DNA from: Ctena decussata | Taxonomy: Eukaryota > Mollusca > Bivalvia > Lucinida > Lucinidae | Assembly: GCA_963989385.1 (NCBI GenBank) | Contig: OZ022498.1 | Location: forward strand, 101,665,298-101,729,297 | DNA: 64,000 nt | Direction: 5' to 3' | In this document: piece after piece, positions 46,667-58,519 of the stretch | How the letters are laid out: each line of letters opens with the position of its first letter | Position numbering within the stretch: position 1 is the first letter of the stretch | The notes under the pieces: generated by a model | The model's database searches: none | What the model saw: the letters and a program-made list of their open reading frames with translations, nothing else | What the model was told of the DNA's origin: nothing | Translations under genes and position numbers: made by a program

Positions 46667-46899
46667 TGAGCCATGACGACACCATCAAAGGGGTTGTGCG
46701 CCCAGCGCAGACTCAGATCAGCCTGGGCATCCACCCAACCTGATTAGACTCTTACTTAATCGCTTAGAGGGTAGCTTAGGGTCTAATCTACCTCCTGCGT
46801 ACAGTGAAGACTCTGATCAGACTGGGCGGATGTTCACGCTGATCTGAGTCTTCGCTGGGCGCATATTCCACTTTGTTTGTTTTCTCGTGTCGCGGCTCA
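46667..46899. mobile_element. Foldback element FB1, copy 7
   Basis: Ends TGAGCCATGACGACACCATC / TTCTCGTGTCGCGGCTCA; inner arms GATCAGCCTGGGCATCC and its inverse retained. Confidence 0.72.
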
Positions 46900-48110
46900 A
46901 GTGATTAACTGCGTTCTATCATGAATGTGTTCAGGAGTTGTATTGTTTCCAATAATTATCTGGTCAGGTAATTCTGCAAACTCCCTGTTTTTATTCCGAT
47001 TAAAGAAATTAAGTGGTTTGACGAAGTGTCATACAGCCAAACCAGATCTCAATCGTGCAAAACGCTTGTTTTCTCAAAATCGATCTCAACAGAACAGAAT
47101 GCAGGTCAAAATTAAACAAGATACAACGCAGAGCGAAAACCAAATATATATAAACGAAATGAAGGTCAGAAGATCTGAAATATGGCTAAATCTAACTCGG
47201 AAGCTTTTTGAAAAACTTGAAGAAATATACTGCGAAAATAAAAGTGATTCTGAAAAAATTTCTGCAAATGACATTTTCGAGCATTTTTCTGAAGCTTTTG
47301 AAGATGATGTTGAAAGACAGGAAAAAAGAAATCTTAATCCAAATTTTCAGTTTCAGTCAAACGGAACTTTTATTCGGAAATTTTGCAAAGTGAGGTTAAA
47401 ACTCTTATACTGTCGCTTGCATCTAACAAATCGCCGGGCTAAGACGGCATAATCTCAGAAATCTTTAAAACTAGTGCTGATCTTTTGACACCTTATATTA
47501 CGAAACTCTTCAACACAGTATTCCAGTCAGGTTCATATCCTCAGTCATGGACTGAAAGCTACTTCACCCCGATTTTCATAAAAAGGGGACGTCGATGATA
47601 CTCATACCTATCGTGGAATTGCGCTTATAACCCTTCTTGCTAATCTTTACTCAAAACTTTTGCATAATCGTTTAATGAAATGGGCATCTGAAAACGAAAA
47701 GATTATAAATAACCAGTTTGGGTTTCAAAAAAACAAGTCTACTGTAGACTGCATATTTATATTTCAGTCATTAATAACTAAATTGATTAATGATAATGAT
47801 AAGCTTTTCTGTACGTTTGTTGATTATCAAAAGGCGTTTGACACGGTTGACAGGAAGTCATTATGATATAAATTATTATGCGATGGATGCAGTACGTTGA
47901 AAGTGTGTGATCTGTTAATCAAAATGAAATTTCAAGCTATTTTTTCAGTTGCAAACATTGTTTACAACCAATATCATACCCAGTTAACACACTGGAACCA
48001 TCAAATTTGACGCCAAACGGCTAGAAAATAAGTTGTATTTCTGTTGGGATGGCTGACGCATAGGAATAAACTGAATTATTGCAATTTTAAAGCATAAAAG
48101 AAATAGAAAA

Positions 48111-48261
48111 TTTGACTTTTTCAGTGTAAGATCAATTTTTGTTTCACTCATGAACACCAAAAGTGGTATTTTCACTCGTGGCTTTTCCACTCGTGAAAAT
48201 ACTGCTTTTGGTGTTCATTCGGTGAAATAAAAATCGATCTTACACTAAAAAAGTCAAATAT
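48111..48261. mobile_element. Palindromic MITE inside LINE
   Basis: TTTGACTTTTTCAGTGTAAG ... CTTACACTAAAAAAGTCAAA, with inner arms TGAACACCAAAAG / CTTTTGGTGTTCA. Confidence 0.65.
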
Positions 48262-48837
48262 CCTCTATATATTCTATGAAAACGGAAATTTTTATAGACT
48301 CTGAAATGTATTGCTAAATACGACACATTTTTTTTTGCATAATTTGTATAAAACGCTGTCATATCGAATTACCTTTCATCGACAAATTCAAGCTATTTGA
48401 CTATCTCGTGGGTTCTGTTCTAAGTTACGCTTCAAAGATATGGGGTTACAATAAAGCAGATGATACAGAACGAGTGAATATTCGTTTCTGTCGATAAATA
48501 CTAGGTGTTTAACGTTCAAATTTAAAGAGTAACTACACTTCAGGAACTGACTGAATCAGATCCCAAACCCTATCTCCAACATCAAAGGGAAAGATTGACA
48601 AAGTCATCCCAACAAACAATAAATTACAAGTGATAAGCCAAGTCAGCAGCTCTTTCCCAAATAGATGGCAACTCAGCTATCTTTATTGAACTAAATAATT
48701 TAGACCAACAGACGGGTTACAACGGACTAAGCAAATAATATGAAAAACATTTAACAATTATTTTTACCTATTTTCTATTTTTATGATAGAAGGATTAAAC
48801 TGAGAACACAATAAATTAAACAGCACCGAACATAAAA

Positions 48838-49090
48838 CAAATGCAACCGCAACAAAAGTACCGCCTTGGGACGGTCAGTAATAACTACTGGGGGGGGGGG
48901 GGTTAAACCGGTTTTACTGGGCCCAAACCTTCACCCTCACCCTCAGCTGCGGTGTACACAAGTAGTTGGTAGTTCGGTTCGTATGGAGGTCCCCTAACTC
49001 ATCAGAGAGTCATCACGGTCAACAATTAAGATCAAGAAAAGACCGTGATGAAGCAAGGATGAGGACTCGACAGCCAAAACGTGTTGAGAC
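48838..49090 (-). mobile_element. Penelope-type element family 1, 3' UTR fragment
   Basis: On the minus strand this matches the 3' UTR of copies A and B (CAACACGTTTTGGCTGTCGA, GTGATGACTC, CATACGAACCGAACTACCAA, ACTGACCGTCCCAAGGCGGT). It is divergent and contains a run of 13 G at 48890-48902. At informative sites it mostly agrees with the A state of copy A. It lies inside the broken LINE at 46940-50005. Confidence 0.6.
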
Positions 49091-50009
49091 ACCCGGAGAT
49101 CTAATCTTTCTGCTCTCTATATGGAATTAGGTCGAAAACCGCTTATTGGTTTTCGTCAGCTTAGAATGTTAAACTATTGGACGAAACTTATTAACTCACA
49201 AGGCCCATTATTGCGTTCCGTATACGGTATGCGGCGAAACGACGTATATCAAGGTATAACATATAATAACCTTAACTGGGCGTTTCATGTAAAGTCTCTG
49301 CTAAACCAACTTGGCTTCTCAAATATATGGCTCGATCAAGATCATCTAGTAGGTATTCCCATGCCTCAGATTTGCCAACGTTTACTCGACCAATGAAACC
49401 AATCTATCATTAGTTTTGTAAATGAGTATCATAAACTAAATCACTATCAGAGGTATAAAAAAGAATGTCGGACTGAGCAATATTTAGATTCTATTCGTGA
49501 AATTAAGTATAAAATATCCATGAACAGATTTAGATTAAGTTTGGATAACCTCTTCATCGAAACAGGACGATATAATGGTGTACCCAAAGAAGAACATCTC
49601 TGTACTTTTTGTAACATGTGAACAATAGAGGACGAATTTCACTTTTTTTGGTATGTCCTCATTATACTGAACTGCCCAGAAAATATTTTAAAAACTACTA
49701 CTGTAACTGGCCGACACTTAATAAATTTGATCAGCTAATGCCGAGCTCATCCAAGAAAACTTTATGCAACCTCGGCAAGTTTATCTATTTTGCATTTAGA
49801 AAACGCAACTCTTCACAAATTATATAATCCTCTTTTTATATGTACTATATGTTACACCATGTATTTTGCCTTTGATGTCATACACTATTGCTTCTCAGCT
49901 AAATGTTGTATTACTTGCACTCACTCATGTGTTCGTTATGGCTAAAACCATTGTATTATGTTTAATGCCAATACAATATATTGTATTGTATTATTGTATT
50001 TTATTCTCA

Positions 50010-52295
50010 CTTGTTACTTTCAATGACTGAATGTGTTACGGAAGAGAAATTTTAGTCAGACGACATTTAATATGTATCAAATTGTTGTTTGGAAATTGTC
50101 AAAAATGCTGCATTCTGTAACAGTAGTTGAAATATCTTAACAAGGATCATTTGATTAGCAGTAGGATTCCATAAGTAAGCAGCTTACACCTATAATTATG
50201 CTAAATAATATGGTTATATGGTCAATATAAAAACGATCGAACATAGCCAGTTAATATTTAGTATAGTACTTTGCATGTATAGTTAGGCATTACTTGTACC
50301 ATTTGCTTATTTCCTGTTCAGAAATTTTGTATGACTGGTTGGGCTTACGAAAATGAAGAATCCTAAACTTTCAATGAATGATCCGTTTTGCTTTGTCTTT
50401 GGTTTGTTATCATGCTGTACAGTATAACTACAGTTTTGCTGAATGTGTTCTGCAGGAAAGACAACTGAGATCTGCTCATCACTAGATTCTTTTTCGTTTG
50501 CTATATTATTATGTGGAACTCTGTCCTTTGAAAAAATATTGTCATATTAAGAGTAACTCTATGTTCAATGTTGAATCGTTTCGTTCACGGTCGGTTGAAT
50601 ATACATAGACTAAAATGAGAAAGGAATAAAAGTAATGAAATAAAGATTATCTTTTAAAAAAAATATTGTCGTAATAGCACGATTTTCCGTGTCTCCGTTT
50701 TATCCGTATTAAATGTTGCTGAATCTATACTCTTCGAGTCTGGATGACGCATTATCGTTAGAAACTATATTAAACGAACCAGATAAAGCAATGTATTAAA
50801 ACTGCTTTTTAACTTTTTCAACCGTAGGCTTGTTTCTCGGCTGTAATCGTTATTGTCAGCTCAGCAATGCTGTGTCCCTTGGCAAAGTAAATATATACAA
50901 TAGTCTTACAAAAGTAAGTATACTCTGCCAGCAAATATTTCATTTAAGCTTTTATGTTCATGCATCACTATATCATTCTTCTAAGTAGTTTTATTGTATT
51001 GTAAGTGTCTTGCATGTGCACTAAAACACATTTTATAATACAATAACAATAGTGACACATTTCATAGCAAGAGATCTTTTCAAAAGCAACTGTATTCAGG
51101 GTTTATTTAAGACCATTATAATGAAAAAGTACCAGAGCTCCAAATAAGAAGCGGTAACAGGGATAAGGTGAAATAATTCAGGAATCGTTTCACCGGGCTC
51201 ACACCGTATTTTTAATGAAAGAAAAAATATCTCTGAATTATCTGTGTTAACTCTTTTTTCCTGGAGCACTTACACGTATCATGGATATGTGTTTATAATC
51301 GTATAGTTTCCATTGTTGCTCTTAAACTAAGACAGACTCCTTGATTACCTCAAACAAGGTGGCCACATGATATTATCGTTAATATCTGATATTTTAAAAG
51401 AAAATCTCGAACCAAATAAGAAAGTCAGATATATCGTAACTCTCAAAATTATAAGTGCAGCTACTCTCTACTATTGTCTTATGTCTTTGCCAGTTGTCAC
51501 CGTTTTATGAAACAGAACACTTCCAAAAGCGGCCTTTCTCAGACTGGGAGATCAGTTTTTAGAAGTGTCTATTTCATAAAGCAATGATACTTGCTTCATG
51601 ACATTAACATTAGCCTTGTGAAAACCGAGATGTTACTTACTTCCTTACCTGGTTTAAGCTTAAATTTCTTTAAATGTTAGCTGTTAACATTATAAACACA
51701 TGAAGTAGTCAGAGCCACTTTGCATTGTCAATGATACTGACGCAAAACACTCATCGCTGGTACATCGATCCGTTCAGCCAGTCTGCTGTGCAGTGTCGTC
51801 TGGACTGCCCTTACACTTAGATCGTTTAGGTAGGAACGTAGGCTACTTTTATACCGTTTTTATAATTCTCACCCCTCGTTCTATAAGGAGTAGTATAGAA
51901 GCCCAGCCTTAGACCTCGACGAAGTTTCATAAGGTACCTCTGCCTACAGTATTAGATCAGTTCGTGTGGAACCTGAGGAAAGATTTTGAAACAGAGACTT
52001 TCTTTGACAACGATTTAATCAAAGGATGCGTCTCAACAAATAAAGATCGTAAGGTAGGTCGGTAGCATTTTAAACTTCGGAATAGGAGTTTAACCTTAAA
52101 TAAATTGAATGAAAAAATAGAAGCTTTTCAAGCCTTTGGATGGTTTCCGTTTTGGCAATAAACAACTTGCACTTGTCTACGTAACAAACAAATGGGAACG
52201 CATGTGCTTTCTGAGATGCAATGACCCAAACTAAATCATACAAATATTCTTTCGTCTTTGGGAGCTGGGTGTTTAGCGACACAATAGTTCAACAA
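50010..52295. other. Nothing recognised in intergenic stretch
   Basis: The longest repeat-poor interval of the window, between the convergent receptor genes. No exon-like frame found. Confidence 0.4.
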
Positions 52296-52299
52296 CAAC

Positions 52300-52506
52300 A
52301 CAACTGAGCCACGCCTTGTGACTTTCAACAATGTGTCAATTTTGTCATATGATATCCAGATCATCCGTCTCATTTATACAGGGTAATCAGAGACCTCACT
52401 TTGGCTCAATTGCTTGGTTCACTTCTGATTTGACAAGCGAAGTGACAAGCGAATGCTCTGATGCCACATTTATTTATTGGAAATCACATGATCTGGCTCA
52501 CATGTA
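52300..52506. mobile_element. MITE M4, copy 2
   Basis: GAGCCACGCCTTGTGACTTT / GGAAATCACATGATCTGGCTC ends; AATCAGAGACCTCACTTTGG and GACAAGCGAAGTGACAAGCG inside. Confidence 0.55.
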
Positions 52507-52539
52507 CTTTTTTTGTAATTAAACCTGACCTGCTTAAGG

Positions 52540-53440
52540 CCCTGAATCAGTCACCTGAGTGAACAGGTGAATAGGTCAACGATTAATCTTGGAACAAATG
52601 AATCACAGGTACTACATGCAATGTTTCTAGGTCAATGACTATTTTGCTCTGGAGACATAGAATTGTTTCAAGGTTTTTACCATATTTAAGCATGCCGGCC
52701 ATCATTTTCATGTGCTCATAACCATTCAAGCAATTTTCCTGACCAATTCGGGCAGCTATAATTTTATCAGGTTACTAGTCTAAGAACCATTTCAACAAAC
52801 GGTCGTTTCCTCTTTCCCCTTGCGGCTCCATATGAAGGTTGGTTCCAATCGGCACCGTGGCATGGAGGGCAAAATTTTCGAAACCGTTGAAACCTGACTT
52901 ACTTTGGACAAGGGTCAAAGAATAACCTTGACTTCTGGTACTCAGAAAACTTAATGTACCCTTTTAGGTGGTTGTATAAACTGCCTTCATACGAAAGTCT
53001 TTAACAATTTCCAAGAAATCTTATATTTTTTTATTTTTCAATTCTCATTAGAAAATTATCAGATAGCCAATTTGACCGTGCCGTAAGAAAGGTCAGTACC
53101 AATGCAGGTCATCATTTGAAGAAATGTAACGGTACCCGAGTGCCCAATGTTGTATACCAAATTTCAAAGTGATCGTTTTTCTTTTGTTTCTAGAGAAGAA
53201 GGTTTGTGAAGGTTGTATCCATATATGGGCGTAGGGGCAATTTTGGTAATGAGATCTGGACTTTTGAACGCACTTTCATGCTCTGATCCCTGAAGTCTCC
53301 ATATGAAGGTCGGTTCAAAGCTAGCACATCTCAATGAAACAGCCTCTGTTATACAGTTCAAACTCACTGAGCCGTGCACATGTAGTTCCCTATGACCTTC
53401 ATAATGTGACATCAAAGAAACAATTTGAAACATTTCTGTT
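52540..53440. repeat. Decayed inverted relative of the 453-bp array
   Basis: On the minus strand it shows the same blocks as 31563-33445 (AAGGTCAAATTGGC, ATGGCCGGCATGC, TGGTATACAACATTGGGC) with much divergence, and begins near GGCCCTGAATC. Confidence 0.5.
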
Positions 53441-53865
53441 TATATTTTTCAAAATACTTGCAATTCTGTAACTGTAGCAGCTTTTTTATTTTTATAATTT
53501 TGCTTCCAAAGCAACAAGGCAGTTACCACACACACACATACAGACACATCAAAAAGAAAAGAATAATAAAGCAAGAAAGAAAAACAAAACAGCACATATC
53601 TGATAGATAACTTCGTAAGGAACATTTCTGATAAGGACCTCTGACGGCTGTAATGTTAATTTGCCTATAAAAATAGTCAAAATTAAATTTTTGATATACC
53701 CAAGAATTTCTCTTGGAATTTGTTGCTCTCAACTTCCCCTAACTGGCCAGGAATTTAATTTCTGATTATTTTGCACATAGACTTCAATTTTTGGTGGAAA
53801 AAGCCAAATTTTGTAATTAAACGCAATGGAAACAGGAAAAGTTTTTAAAGATTCTTTCCCCCCCG

Positions 53866-53952
53866 TGCCTCAGCTAGCCACTTTGCAGGTATGTGTGTAC
53901 TATCATAATACACATTATATATGAGTGGCTTGCTGAGGCACGGGGGGAAAAG
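53866..53952. repeat. Hairpin CCCCGTGCCTCAGC
   Basis: TTCCCCCCCGTGCCTCAGC ... GCTGAGGCACGGGGGGAA with about 45 bp between arms; likely a small foldback element. Confidence 0.6.
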
Positions 53953-54737
53953 ATAGTCTACAGCTGAAAAACTGAAAAAGTGGGTGGGGTACTTACACCC
54001 TTTTTATCTAAAAATAGGCTTAAGTCCTTAGTACTGAAAAAATATTGCATAATATCAGTAACAGTAGTGTGCATGTCAGTTTTAGCATAGTTATCAATTA
54101 AGATTTCGATATCTTAGAAAACCAAATAAATGGACTTATTTTCAGAGACTGAAAAATTCACATACCCATCTTGATAAAATTGGTCTATGTTAGTCTAGAG
54201 GTATGATAATTTTTCAAAATCACTGTTAAAATGTCTTTATAGTACACAGGGCTACATATTAATGCCAAATATTTTAACTTTTGCTGCCCGAGGAAGGTGC
54301 AGTAATTTGTCGAAAAATGGGCAAATATGCATTGATACTGTCAGAGTTCCTTGGTCAAAGTAATTTCACTATTTCAGGCAGTCAATGGTAAATCTAAGTT
54401 CTATTTCAGTCAAAGTTCTAGGCCGATTACACGAAAAACAGTATTTTCTATAGAAGTACCGCGAATTATCCTTGGACAGTTGCAGTATTTTCCTGCTGTA
54501 TGGTTGCTGAAGAGCAAACTTTTTAAACATATTCTGACATGTTCAGCTGTTCGATTGTCATGGCTAGCAAGCCAGTTTGGTGCAAAAAATGTGGTACAAA
54601 AATGTTATGCTAAAATAATCCAGATCTTGGCCCGGTCGAGCTAGTGATTGATTTGCACTAGTGGAGTTCCAGATTTATTTGGCCATAAGCCGAAGTATTT
54701 ATTTGCCATTCCAAATTACCCTAAATCAGTTTGGTTT

Positions 54738-54830
54738 TATCCAGCAATAAGATAGGGTTTTCCTTTTAAAACAACTCCAAAAAATCTAGTTTTTTACGGA
54801 TTGTTTTAGAAGGAAAAACCCCGTCCTATT
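54738..54830. repeat. Hairpin downstream of gene 2 tail
   Basis: ATAGGGTTTTCCTTTTAAAA and the inverse GTTTTAGAAGGAAAAACCCC form imperfect arms. It would lie in the 3' UTR or just beyond it if transcription of gene 2 reaches the AATAAA at 54698. Confidence 0.45.
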
Positions 54831-54946
54831 ACCTAAGAAACACGATAGGCCCTGTCCTGGACTCCGATAATACTCGAGATGTAGCCACTGATGTTTGACC
54901 CTGACATTGTGTCGAAGGCTAATGTCATGTCTTCTGACAAAATGAT

Positions 54947-55154
54947 TCATATTTGTTCCGACAGTGCTTCGTACACCGATCCTGGTCTATTCTCGGACAA
55001 AGCTTCGTAGGTAGCTCCTGATGGATGTCCTGACAATGCTTCGTACGCAGGTCCACTCCTGTTTTCCGATAAGGCTTCGTAGGTGACTCCTGTGTTATCG
55101 CTCTGGTCAGGTAAGTCGTTAAGTTCAGCTTCTATCTCCGATCGGCCTGTATGC
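54947..55154 (-). CDS. Receptor gene 2, terminal exon: tail with four YEAL motifs
   Basis: Minus-strand terminal exon, acceptor GAATTTTGATGCAG, 208 bp to TGA, entering in phase 2. The 68-residue tail starts HTGRSEIEAELNDLPDQSDN and then holds four tandem copies of a 12-residue unit with core YEALS: VTYEALSEN, PAYEALSGH, ATYEALSEN, SVYEALSEQI-stop. Adjacent tyrosines are exactly 12 apart, so each neighbouring pair reads YxxL-x8-YxxL, matching the ITAM formula YxxL/I-x(6-12)-YxxL/I; VTYEAL and SVYEAL also fit the ITIM consensus. Known ITAMs bind Syk-family tandem SH2 domains; activating function here is inference. Candidate poly(A) signals (AATAAA on the minus strand) lie at 54698-54703 and 54673-54678. 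Confidence 0.7.
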
Positions 55155-55224
55155 CTGCATCAAAATTCAATCAAATATGCACATCAAAGGGATATATTTC
55201 AGTTGATATCTGATACTTTAAATG

Positions 55225-55437
55225 AAAGTTGTCAAAGTACACTGTACCCAAATCATAAGTCAGTTAAACATTGACAATTTCGGAATGTTCTAGATACACA
55301 GACATGGACCCCAAAACAGAGGTGTGATCAGATGCTCGCGAGTAGTAAGCATCACCTACCTATTATAATACACCCGCCATATTTATGTTTCAATGGAAAA
55401 AGTCAGTGAAAATAATAGTCCCGTATTTGCAAGCCTA
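55225..55437 (-). mobile_element. Penelope-type element family 2, 3' UTR fragment
   Basis: Matches the family 2 3' UTR on the minus strand (GGTCCATGTCTGTGTATCTA, CACACCTCTGTTTTGGGGTC, TATAATAGGTAGGTGATG). It lies about 70 bp upstream of the tail exon of gene 2, inside its intron. Confidence 0.6.
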
Positions 55438-55763
55438 ACTATAATTTGAAAACGTTGACAGGAAAGCCAAAGACAACACAAAGCCGATCTAGAGAATCTC
55501 TGTACTTTACAAATGCAGTAATTGTGTACTGCATGCAGTTCGTGAATTCCGATTTTGCGTTTTTGAAAGCTTTATTGTAACTTAAAGCAAACTTCAACGA
55601 ATATGGAGTGTAGTAAATGAACATCAATAATTTCGGTCTAAATTTGCGGAGATGTTAACATTTTCTGAATATATCCCTTTTGTACATGTTCTCGTATCAT
55701 TTTGCCCGCACTTGTCTAGTAATTTTGTTTTTCAAAGACACAATAACTGAATACAAAGCCATC

Positions 55764-55983
55764 TAGGGTCGAGTCGGATTAATTCGGACAGCGGACATTC
55801 GGACACACCATGGCAAATAGTGAAAATCCAGATAAGACGGCTCATCATGAGCCATCTCATCAGCATTTTCACTGTTTGCCGAGTTAATTTTGTTTTAATT
55901 CCAAACAACAGTCAGGACGTATAAAGGAAACAATGGCACTGTCCGAATTTTCATGCTGTCCGAATGTACCTGACTTGACCCTG
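55764..55983. mobile_element. MITE M3, copy 2
   Basis: Inverted ends TAGGGTCGAGTCGGATTAAT / ...GTACCTGACTTGACCCT with the same central hairpin (GCAAATAGTGAAAATC ... ATTTTCACTGTTTGC around GCTCATCATGAGC). About 60 bp longer on one side than copy 1. Confidence 0.65.
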
Positions 55984-56624
55984 TATTACTTACAGTCAGC
56001 AAAAAAGTCTGAAATAAATGAACGCTGCATTTACTAAACTCCGTATTCGTCAATGGAGCTCTCTAAGACGCATAAACAGAACGCATGAACTGGGTGAAAT
56101 GTTCAATTATTGCATTTGTCAGGTGCAGTGATAATCCAGTTTTTAAGTAAATTTCTCATTGAAATGAAGAATCTACTCATGGTATCTATAGAGTTAACAA
56201 AATATATTTGAAGTTTCCAGTCATAATCAATAATTTCGACGAACCAAACCTCGGCTCTATTCGAAGTTGCTATCGAAGTAACTAGTTATGATAATTATAA
56301 AGAATCTACTACTGGTTATGCTCGGCCGCCAGCACTGTAATTGTTATCAGTCAGTAACCAACATATCCATAAATATTAAAAACAGTAACGAAATACTATT
56401 GTCAGCGATAACCAAAGTCGCGAAAAAAATTAACATACTCGTTTGACTGTAAAAATAAGACCTGAATATATACAAATGAAATAAAACAAACCAAAAACCT
56501 ACTACAAAAAGCACTTTTCCGGAAACTCTTGATATTCCATCGTACTTTAGCCGTGATAAAGTTGAAGAGAATATAATATTGAATGTTCAAACATTGAAGG
56601 GAAATAATGTAATAGCGAATTTAC

Positions 56625-56760
56625 CTGTTTCTCTTCCTTCTAAATCTTACAATGCATATAATGAGAATAGTCAGTAATCCACCGATGACGAAACCTCCGG
56701 CCGCTGACAAAATTGCTATCACATAGACATGTGGCGGTTCTCCAGCTGTCTTCTTCGACT
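56625..56760 (-). CDS. Receptor gene 2, transmembrane exon
   Basis: Minus-strand exon of 136 bp, acceptor TTTATCATTTAAG, donor AAACAG|GTAAAT; phase 1 in, phase 2 out, as in gene 1. It encodes ESKKTAGEPPHV, then a hydrophobic span YVIAILSAAGGFVIGGLLT continuing ILIICIV, then the basic stop-transfer RFRRKRN. Small-residue motifs (AAGG, GGFVIGG) in the membrane span could favour helix packing. The intron upstream (about 6.4 kb) contains a large foldback element and an RTE LINE. Confidence 0.68.
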
Positions 56761-56947
56761 CTTAAATGATAAAAGAGTAAAGGTTATAAGGCCATATTAG
56801 AAAGTCTTCAAGTCTTAAGTTCATAACTGCAGCTAAAAATTGAAGCAACAACTGTAGGGAAGCAACTCTAACTGTACAAAAGGGAAGATACAAGGAAAAC
56901 TAAATTCATGGATATGAAATCTACCCAATAAATATATTTACATTCTA

Positions 56948-57195
56948 TTCTCAACCAATTCATGCCAAGTGGCCTATTCTATTATTACCAGATCGATGAG
57001 TCCATTTGTCAATTAAGGGGTGTCTGTTATAGTTTATGCCGTATCATCCTTATTTCATTTTAAAGTGGAACGCTCATTTGTCTTATGCAAATAGTGTAGA
57101 CCCTGATCTGACGTCGCATGTTGAGGCGTCTGAGCTTGGTTTGCACTGTTTCAATCGTCAAATTTACGGGATGCTTTGCTTAAAAGGTTAATGTT
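56948..57195. mobile_element. MITE M2, copy 2
   Basis: Shares GTCAATTAAGGGGTG, CTCATTTGTCTTATGCAAAT and the GACGTC...GAGGCGTC hairpin with 40737-41187, without the FB1 insertion. Lies in the intron upstream of the gene 2 TM exon. Confidence 0.55.
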
Positions 57196-57649
57196 TCACG
57201 ATACTTGTATTGCAGCTTTTTCTTTCTTGATATTTTTCTCATCTTCTTGTGATTATACTGATATATAATATTTTTTGAAAGTCGTCTGACATGACAGAGA
57301 GTTAAACTGCCTATACATGTATTAGGTCTGTGAGACAAATTCTAAGTAAGTCAGTATCTTAATTCAGTATCTTTTAAAAAGCTGCTGTGTACATGTAGTA
57401 TTGCACTGAAAGAATGTTTCATATGTTTTACGCCAAACTGATACTGAACGCCAAAAGCACTCCTACAACATATATACTCAAACAATTCGCGAAAGTACAG
57501 CACTGTTGTTGATTTTTGTCCTTTTAATTTGACAATCCATGACTTTTGAAGATTTAAAATGCCTAAAACATTCGTTAAAAGCTGTTTATGCGAACGAACA
57601 CGTTTTGCAAGGAGTAAAATTAAGAGTTACGAAATACAAGTACTTTTTG

Positions 57650-58517
57650 AGGTGGTGATTTATGGTAAATGTAAAAAAACTGCATAAAACCATAAAAAAG
57701 TAACGTATCTCCCTGAAAGTTAGCAGGCTTCTTATTTTTGTTGTTCTTTATAGTTAAGAATACAAAATAGACATACATGCTGCTTAAAAAGTGTTTTTAT
57801 AAGGAAAGATCAAAGGGTAATTTTCTGCGAATAAATCTGAAAAATAATATCGTTATTGAAAATTTACGTAGTACTGAAGGTGCATTATTGCATAATGAAG
57901 AGCGTCCTAGCAATTATTTATTCCAACTCTTTCTCAAATTGTAATGTAGACCAGATGAAAACGGTAGCTTTTTCTCAAATGTTCAACCATGTACAAAGTA
58001 AATGTACACTGGACGCATTTATTAAATAGAGGGTAGGGAAGCATACCTATGTTAACGACTACAATATAAATAATACATTACTGACATGATCAGTGGTGTG
58101 TAGATGAAATTGTTCAACCTTGTTAAAATAGTATCACCTGTCTCACCCGTGTGTTTTGACAAAAAAAAATTGGAAACAGACTGCATCTTTTTTCATCTGC
58201 TCAGCCTGATAATGTATGAAAGAGTTTGAAAAAATAATTGCTAGGACGCTCTCCGTTATGCAACAAGGTACTCTAAGCACTAAGTATATTTTCAATAATG
58301 ATATTATTGTTTCAGATTTATTCGCAGAAAATTACCCTTTGATCTTCTCTTATAAAAACACTTTTTAACATAAACAAATGCTGCATTTCTGCTGGATTCT
58401 AAATTATGAGAAACAACATAAAGAAGGCATCTGCTAAGTTTTGGAAAGATCAGTGTTATTTGGAGTATTTTATGCAGATTTTTGTCTTTGTCCCAAATCA
58501 GTGATTATCACCATCTT
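57650..58517. mobile_element. Large foldback element in gene 2 intron
   Basis: Arms of about 325 bp (57650-57975 and 58183-58517) are inverted copies, e.g. GATCAAAGGGTAATTTTCTG / inverse, and AGAGCGTCCTAGCAATTATT / inverse. The 207-bp centre is unique. Confidence 0.65.
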
Positions 58518-58519
58518 AA

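Larger units (their letters stand above)
46940..50005 (+). mobile_element. LINE, broken, with nested insertions
   Basis: Pieces of one non-LTR retrotransposon in order: linker KVRRSEIWLNLTRKLFEKLE (about 47160) and NDIFEHFSEAF; after stops, LLTPYITKLFNTVFQSG, YRGIALITLLANLYSKLLHN, INNQFGFQKNKSTVDCIFIF, FVDYQKAFDTVDRKSL (47660-47866); then LFDYLVGSVLSYASKIWGYN (about 48400); then C-terminal blocks from 49121 (FHVKSLLNQLGFSNIWLDQD) to KKTLCNLGKFIYFAFRKRN at 49827. The YADD region is missing. The 3' end is a TTGTA-rich tail at about 49970-50005. A foldback (48111-48261), an interspersed repeat (48515-48595) and a Penelope-type 3' UTR (48838-49090) interrupt it. Confidence 0.65.

Noticed and set aside
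47086..47274. Minus-strand hydrophobic frame
   Set aside because: Antisense shadow of the LINE linker region at 46940-47450.
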